From Pseudonocardiales bacterium (GTDB lineage Bacteria; Actinomycetota; Actinomycetes; Mycobacteriales; Jatrophihabitantaceae): a stretch of 12,859 nt of DNA. The translations under genes were made by a program, and so were the position numbers. Of the stretch, positions 8,623 to 12,859 are shown piece by piece. How positions within the stretch are numbered: the first letter of the stretch is position 1; each line of letters starts with the position of its first letter. The notes beneath the pieces were generated by a model that did not search any database, was not told the origin of the DNA, and saw only the letters and a program-made list of their open reading frames with translations. The DNA is taken from the NCBI GenBank assembly GCA_030840415.1, contig JAVEEO010000025.1, positions 1-12,859 of the forward strand, written 5' to 3'.

Positions 8623-10004
8623 CCGCCGGGCCGGCCGGCGGCGGCCCGGTGGGTGGCCGACCGGCCGGCGGACCGGCCAGCGGCGGCCCGGTGGGTGGCG
8701 GCCGGCCCGAGGACCCGGCAGCGGGCGTGCGCTGGTCGCCGACGGTGGCACTGGGCTCGGCGCTCGGCAGCGTCGCGCTGCTGCTGGGCTTCGCGGTGCT
8801 GCTGGGCCGCCAGGACCTGCTGCTGCTGGCGCTGCCGCTGGCGGTGGGAACCGTGCTGCCGCTGCTGAACCGGGCCCACCAGCTGCCGGTGCTGCGGGTG
8901 CGGACCGGCGCCGCCACCCTCTTCGAGGGCCAGTCGAGCACCTTCAGCCAGCAACTGTCGGTTCCCGACGCACTCGATGTGATCCGGTTGCGGACCCACC
9001 TGGAGGGCTGGATCGAACTGCCCGACGGCGGCCAGGACTTCTGCACCGCGGCCGGTCCTGGTGCCGAGATAGGCTTCGAGCACCGGCTGTTCGCGCCGCG
9101 CTGGGGCCGCGGCCGGATCGGCCGGGTGGGCATCACCGCCACCGCCGCGCACGGCCTGCTCCGCGCTCGGCTGACCGATCCCGCGATGGTGTCGGTGGCC
9201 ACCATCCCGTTGCGGGCGGAGTTCTCGGCCACCGACGTGGTGCCGACCGCGGTGGGCCTGGTCGGCGGGCACCGCTCTCGCCGGATCGGGGAAGGGGTGG
9301 ACCCGGCCGGCGTGCGCCGCTTCGCCGCCGGTGACCGGCTGCGCCGGATCCACTGGCCGGTGTCGCTGCGGACCGGCGAGCTGCACGTCACCACCACCTA
9401 CTCCGACCGCGACACCGAGGTGGTACTGGTGCTCGACTCCGCGGTCGAGGTGGGCCTGAGCGCCGGCTCGGAGTCGGCCAGCAACCTCGACATCGCGGTG
9501 CGGGCCGCCGCGTCGATCGCCGAGCACTACCTGCGCCACGGTGACCGGGTGGCGGTGCTGGACCTGGGCCGGGCGGGCCGGCCGGTCCGGGCCCGGACCG
9601 GGCAGGCGCACCTGTTCCGGATCCTGGACCTGCTGCTGGACGTCCGGACCGCGCCGGTCAGCGAGCTCGCGGTCGGCCGTGCGCTGGCCAGGATTCCCAG
9701 CCGGGCGCTGGTGGTGGTGCTGAGTCCGCTGCTGAACACCGCGGTGGCGGCCGAGGCGGCGGGGCTGTCCCGGGCCGGGCGGTCGGTGCTGGTGGTCGAC
9801 ACGCTGCCGGCCGACGTGCGCCTGCCCGAGCCCGGACCGTGGCTGGAACTGGCCTGGCGGCTGCAGCTGATCGAGCGGAGCAACCTGGCGGCCGCACTGG
9901 CCGATCATGGCGTGCCGGTGGTGCCCTGGTTGGGCAGCGGCAGCCTGGACCAGGTGCTGGTCGGGCTCAGCCGGAGCGCCCGGGCGGCTCGGGTGCACCG
10001 GTGA
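8619..10004 (+). CDS. DUF58 membrane-anchored protein, MoxR partner
   Basis: The 461-residue protein begins with about 35 Gly/Pro/Ala-rich residues, probably disordered. Two membrane helices follow (about 43-63 and 67-85), joined by a very short loop, so N- and C-terminal parts should both be cytoplasmic. The DUF58 signature is at 221-256: RRIGEG, VRRFAAGDRLRRIHW with Trp246, and RTGELHV. A von Willebrand factor A-like fold starts at VLVLDS (about 270), but DSAVE does not match the DxSxS metal site, so metal binding there is doubtful. It is the expected client or partner of the MoxR ATPase. GTG at 8619 is the first usable start; later in-frame GTGs at 8649 and 8691 cannot be excluded, since no Shine-Dalgarno is evident. 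Its stop overlaps the next gene by 4 nt. Confidence 0.87.
   Translation: MTAGPAGGGPVGGRPAGGPASGGPVGGGRPEDPAAGVRWSPTVALGSALGSVALLLGFAVLLGRQDLLLLALPLAVGTVLPLLNRAHQLPVLRVRTGAATLFEGQSSTFSQQLSVPDALDVIRLRTHLEGWIELPDGGQDFCTAAGPGAEIGFEHRLFAPRWGRGRIGRVGITATAAHGLLRARLTDPAMVSVATIPLRAEFSATDVVPTAVGLVGGHRSRRIGEGVDPAGVRRFAAGDRLRRIHWPVSLRTGELHVTTTYSDRDTEVVLVLDSAVEVGLSAGSESASNLDIAVRAAASIAEHYLRHGDRVAVLDLGRAGRPVRARTGQAHLFRILDLLLDVRTAPVSELAVGRALARIPSRALVVVLSPLLNTAVAAEAAGLSRAGRSVLVVDTLPADVRLPEPGPWLELAWRLQLIERSNLAAALADHGVPVVPWLGSGSLDQVLVGLSRSARAARVHR
8638..8699 (+). repeat. 20-bp direct repeat inside the DUF58 N-terminus
   Basis: GCGGCGGCCCGGTGGGTGGC occurs at 8638-8657 and again, identical, at 8680-8699, spaced by 42 bp (14 codons). 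It encodes repeated Gly-Gly-Pro-Val-Gly-Gly. The period keeps the reading frame, so copy-number change would only alter the length of the disordered N-terminal tail. Confidence 0.85.
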
Positions 10005-10546
10005 ACCGGCTGCTGGCCGGTCTGCCCGAGTCGGCCCGGGCCGGGCGGCGCCCCGGAGTCGCCGGACCGGCCGTGCGGCTGGTCATCGCGCTGGCCGGGC
10101 TGGCGTTGCTCGCCATTCCGGCCGAGCACGATCCGGTGTGGACGACCCTCACCGTCATCGGCGTGCTGGTCGCGATCGGCAGCCCGGATCAGGCTGGCGC
10201 CGGGCTCGGGCTCGGCGCGGCGATCGGCGGCTGGTTCGCCGCCTACGGCTGGGACGGAACGCCGCCGCTGGCCGACGTGGTGGGTTTCGCGCTCGCGCTG
10301 TACCTGCTGCACACGGCCACCGCGCTGGCCGCGGCGGTTCCGCTGGGGGTGCGGCTGCGGGCCGAGGTGCTGCGGCGGTGGCTGTGGCGCTGCCTGGCCG
10401 AGCTGGCGGTCGCCGCGGTGCTGGGGGCGGCCAGCTACGGGCTCGGTCGGCCGAGCAGCTCCGGCACGCTGGTGCTGCTCGGGCTGGCGGGCGTGCTGCT
10501 GCTGGTCGGCGTCCCGGTGCTGTTGCTGCACCGGAGGCGGAACTGA
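10001..10546 (+). CDS. Multi-pass membrane protein closing the MoxR/DUF58 module, unknown function
   Basis: I do not recognise a named family for this 181-residue, strongly hydrophobic protein. About six membrane helices are visible, near residues 24-40, 47-61, 65-82, 92-115, 128-148 and 156-176, with a basic C-terminal end (HRRRN). The GTG start overlaps the DUF58 stop by 4 nt (GTGA); longer in-frame readings back to 9839 lie inside the DUF58 gene. The overlap predicts coupled translation and a role with the DUF58/MoxR proteins, perhaps as membrane scaffold, but nothing in the sequence shows an activity. It ends 16 bp before the convergent sdhB stop, with no room for a separate terminator. 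Confidence 0.8.
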   Translation: MNRLLAGLPESARAGRRPGVAGPAVRLVIALAGLALLAIPAEHDPVWTTLTVIGVLVAIGSPDQAGAGLGLGAAIGGWFAAYGWDGTPPLADVVGFALALYLLHTATALAAAVPLGVRLRAEVLRRWLWRCLAELAVAAVLGAASYGLGRPSSSGTLVLLGLAGVLLLVGVPVLLLHRRRN

Positions 10547-10562
10547 CCGGGCAGCGGCGTCG

Positions 10563-11315
10563 CTAGGACTCCCGGCGGCGGATCTTGCTGCCCAGCCAGA
10601 CCAGCGGGTCGTACTTGCGGTCGGCGACCCGTTCCTTCATCGGGATCAGCGCGTTGTCGGTGATCTTGATGTGCTCGGGGCAGACGTCACTGCAGCACTT
10701 GGTGATGTTGCAGAAGCCCAGGCCGTGCTGCTCCTGCGCGTCGCGCTGGCGGTCCCGGGCGTCAAGCGGGTGCATGTCCAGCTCGGCGATCCGCATCAGG
10801 TAACGCGGACCGGCGAAGGACTCCTTGTTCTCCTCGTGGTCACGCACCACGTGGCAGGTGTCCTGGCACAGGAAGCACTCGATGCACTTGCGGAACTCCT
10901 GCGAGCGCTCCACATCGACCTGCTGCATCCGGTAGTCGCCGGCGGCCACTCCGGGCGGCGGCGCGAACGACGGGATCTCACGCGCCTTCTGGTAGTTGAA
11001 GGAGACGTCGGTGACCAGGTCGCGGATCACCGGGAACGCCCGCAGCGGCGTGACGGTGATGACGTCGGCCTCGGTGAAGGTCGACATCCGGGTCATGCAG
11101 AGCAGCCGAGGACGGCCGTTGATCTCGGCGCTGCACGAGCCGCACTTGCCGGCCTTGCAGTTCCACCGGACCGCCAGGTCCGAGGCCTGGGTGGCCTGCA
11201 ACCGGTGGATGATGTCGAGGACCACCTCGCCCTCGTTGACCTCGACGGTGAAATCCTGCAGGTCGCCGTTGTCGGCGTCGCCGCGCCAGACCCGGAACTT
11301 CGCCTTGTAGCTCAT
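10563..11315 (-). CDS. sdhB: Succinate dehydrogenase iron-sulfur subunit
   Basis: The 250-residue protein carries electrons from the flavoprotein to the membrane quinone site. The N-terminal ferredoxin domain binds a [2Fe-2S] cluster with Cys53, Cys58, Cys61 and Cys73. The C-terminal domain has CIECFLCQDTC (Cys144, 147, 150, 154), then Cys202, Cys208 and Cys212. By analogy with E. coli SdhB, Cys144/147/150/212 hold the [4Fe-4S] cluster and Cys154/202/208 the [3Fe-4S] cluster. All ligands are present. It resembles the actinobacterial Sdh1 subunit (Rv0247c) more than E. coli SdhB. The ATG is supported by a GAGG site 7 nt upstream, which lies inside the repeat-like element between sdhA and sdhB. 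Order on the minus strand is sdhA then sdhB; a membrane anchor gene is not in the window. Confidence 0.94.
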   Translation of the reverse strand: MSYKAKFRVWRGDADNGDLQDFTVEVNEGEVVLDIIHRLQATQASDLAVRWNCKAGKCGSCSAEINGRPRLLCMTRMSTFTEADVITVTPLRAFPVIRDLVTDVSFNYQKAREIPSFAPPPGVAAGDYRMQQVDVERSQEFRKCIECFLCQDTCHVVRDHEENKESFAGPRYLMRIAELDMHPLDARDRQRDAQEQHGLGFCNITKCCSDVCPEHIKITDNALIPMKERVADRKYDPLVWLGSKIRRRES

Positions 11316-11392
11316 GCCCTAACCTCGCTCTTCGCGCAAGCGCTCATCGCTGGATTCGCTCCGGTCCTCGCTTCGCTGCGATCCTCGCTCAT
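11312..11392 (-). repeat. MIRU-like element with a 26-codon mini-ORF joining sdhA and sdhB
   Basis: On the minus strand an ATG at 11392 overlaps the sdhA stop (ATGA), a 26-codon ORF runs through the whole gap, and its TGA overlaps the sdhB ATG (ATGA) at 11312-11315. The peptide begins MSEDRSEART and ends AKSEVRA. The DNA is built from short related words. GAGCGAGG occurs at 11390-11383 and again exactly 60 bp on at 11330-11323, and GCGAAGCGAGG lies between them. Mycobacterial interspersed repetitive units have this architecture, with a small ORF overlapping the neighbouring genes at both ends. The last GAGCGAGG also supplies the sdhB Shine-Dalgarno. Only one copy lies in the window, so repeat status is inferred from composition and architecture. 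Confidence 0.6.
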
Positions 11393-12859
11393 GCGCCCGC
11401 CTGGTTCTCTAAGGGAAGTTCCTCGTCGGTCAGGTACTTGCTCAGCTCGTCGCGTTCGAACAGCTCCAGCAGGTCCGGACGGATCGCCGGCACCGGCTTC
11501 TCGCTGACCCGGACGTCGCCCATCCCGTCGCTGTCGTGGTCGAGCTCGCAGACCAGGTTGCGCTGCCGCCACTGCGAACTCATCGCCGGGAAGTCGTCGC
11601 GGGTGTGGCCGCCGCGGCTCTCCTGCCGCATCAGCGCGGCCCGTGCCACGCACTCGCTGACTGCGATCATGTTCTGCAGGTCCAATGCCAGGTGCCAACC
11701 CGGGTTGAACTGCCGGTGGCCCTCGACGCTGACCTGGCGGGCCCGGGCCTTGAGGTCGGACAGCCGATCCAGCGCCTGCCGCATCTCCGGCTCGGTGCGG
11801 ATGATGCCGACCAGGTCGTTCATGGTCTGCTGCAGTTCCTGGTGCACGGTGTAGGGGTTCTCGCCGGATTCGGTCCGGAACGGTGCCAGCGCGGCGGCCG
11901 ACGCCGCGGCCACCGACTTGTCGTTGACCGCCGGGTAGGAGCCGGCCAGCGAGGCGACGTACTCGGCCGCCCCGACACCGGCCCGGCGGCCGAACACCAG
12001 CAGGTCCGACAGCGAGTTGCCGCCGAGCCGGTTGGAACCGTGCATGCCACCGGCGACCTCACCGGCGGCGAACAGGCCGGGAACCCCGTCCGCGGCAGCG
12101 GTGTCGGGATCGACCTGGACCCCGCCCATCACGTAGTGGCAGGTCGGGCCGACTTCCATCGGCTCCTTGGTGATGTCGACGTCGGCCAGCTCCTTGAACT
12201 GGTGGTGCATCGAGGGCAGCCGCCGGGTGATCTCCTCGGCCGGCAGCCGGGTCGAGACGTCCAGGAACACCCCACCGTGCGGCGAGCCGCGACCGGCCTT
12301 GACCTCGGAGTTGATCGCGCGGGCCACCTCGTCGCGGGGCAGCAGCTCCGGCGGCCGCTTGTTGTTGTCCGGGTCGGAGTACCAACGGTCGGCCTCGTCC
12401 TCGGTCTCGGCGTAGTTCTTGCGGAAGACGTCCGGAACGTACTTGAACATGAACCGCTCGCCGTCGGAGTTGCGCAGCACCCCGCCGTCGCCGCGGACCG
12501 ACTCGGTCACCAGGATGCCCTTGACAGAGGGCGGCCACACCATGCCGGTCGGGTGGAACTGCACGAACTCCATGTTGATCAGGGTCGAACCGGCCCGCAG
12601 CGCCAGCGCGTGGCCGTCGCCGGTGTACTCCCAGGAGTTGGAGGTGACCTTGAAGGACTTGCCGATGCCACCGGTGGCCAGCACCACCGCCGGTGCCCGG
12701 AACACCACGAACCGGCCGGACTCGCGCCAGTAGGCGAACGCCCCGGCGACCGCACCGCTGTCGTCGAGCAGCAGTTCGGTGACGGTCAGCTCCGCGAATA
12801 CCTTGAGCTTGCCGTCCGAGGCCACCCCGCCGCCGTCGTCCTGCTGCAGCGAGACGATC
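11389..12859 (-). CDS. sdhA: Succinate dehydrogenase flavoprotein subunit, 5' end outside the window
   Basis: The visible 489 residues are the C-terminal three quarters of a flavoprotein that oxidises succinate to fumarate; relatives such as Rv0248c have about 645 residues. The frame is open to the right edge, so the GTG at 12825 is an internal codon. Conserved parts include VVLATGGIGK, NMEFVQFHPTGM, TESVRGDGGVL, CHYVMGGVQVD with the substrate-site His, the FAD-binding GLFAAGEVAGGMHGSNRLGGNSLSD region, and RGGHTRDD about 75 residues from the end, with the substrate-binding Arg. The N-terminal dinucleotide fold and the histidine that binds FAD covalently lie off the window. The extended Sdh1-type sequence closely resembles the mycobacterial enzyme. 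It is co-directional with sdhB, 73 bp apart, the gap being filled by the MIRU-like element. Confidence 0.95.
   Translation of the reverse strand, partial: IVSLQQDDGGGVASDGKLKVFAELTVTELLLDDSGAVAGAFAYWRESGRFVVFRAPAVVLATGGIGKSFKVTSNSWEYTGDGHALALRAGSTLINMEFVQFHPTGMVWPPSVKGILVTESVRGDGGVLRNSDGERFMFKYVPDVFRKNYAETEDEADRWYSDPDNNKRPPELLPRDEVARAINSEVKAGRGSPHGGVFLDVSTRLPAEEITRRLPSMHHQFKELADVDITKEPMEVGPTCHYVMGGVQVDPDTAAADGVPGLFAAGEVAGGMHGSNRLGGNSLSDLLVFGRRAGVGAAEYVASLAGSYPAVNDKSVAAASAAALAPFRTESGENPYTVHQELQQTMNDLVGIIRTEPEMRQALDRLSDLKARARQVSVEGHRQFNPGWHLALDLQNMIAVSECVARAALMRQESRGGHTRDDFPAMSSQWRQRNLVCELDHDSDGMGDVRVSEKPVPAIRPDLLELFERDELSKYLTDEELPLENQAGA

Noticed and set aside
12823..12825. GTG as the start of sdhA
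   Set aside because: The frame stays open upstream to the window edge, and the protein from this codon would lack the FAD-binding N-terminal domain.

Overview
This is a high-GC chromosomal segment from an actinobacterium. The base composition, frequent GTG starts, stop/start overlaps and gene content all point that way. The left half resembles the mycobacterial order acetyl-CoA acetyltransferase, GDSL esterase, cbs, metB (Rv1074c, Rv1075c, Rv1077, Rv1079), and the right end resembles the Sdh1-type succinate dehydrogenase genes Rv0247c/Rv0248c. The genus cannot be fixed from the sequence alone.

Layout. 1-40 is the tail of a plus-strand gene, followed by a 14-bp-stem terminator at 89-122. On the minus strand, 168-2496 holds a thiolase and a membrane-anchored SGNH/GDSL esterase, apparently one operon. 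A short divergent promoter region leads rightward to cystathionine beta-synthase (2563-3954). Its 3' end has been copied into a tandem array of five 14-bp units (3943-4012), facing a convergent serine-hydrolase lipoprotein (4027-4965, minus). A second divergent region (4966-5093) leads to cystathionine gamma-synthase/lyase (5094-6266).

From 6303 to 10546 there is a tightly packed plus-strand module: DUF4129 membrane protein, 171-aa membrane protein, MoxR AAA+ ATPase, DUF58 protein, 181-aa multi-pass membrane protein. Its genes are joined by 4-8 nt overlaps, except at moxR/DUF58. That junction is made of three imperfect 17-bp repeats that create two six-codon mini-ORFs. Sixteen bases separate this module from the convergent succinate dehydrogenase genes (10563-12859, minus), where sdhA runs off the right edge.

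How the genes work together. cbs and metB form a transsulfuration pair linking homocysteine, cystathionine and cysteine. The DUF4129/MoxR/DUF58 module is probably a membrane-associated chaperone-like system of unknown substrate. sdhA/sdhB encode the soluble catalytic half of a succinate:quinone oxidoreductase.

The most unusual features are small. The sdhA/sdhB junction carries an 81-bp element with the architecture of a mycobacterial interspersed repetitive unit (MIRU): a 26-codon ORF overlapping the upstream stop and the downstream start. The 3' ends of cbs and moxR both carry stop-codon-containing tandem duplications. cbs and metB both have a TANNNT box exactly 7 nt before the ATG, suggesting leaderless transcripts. 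I saw no RNA genes, CRISPR arrays, insertion sequences or phage genes.
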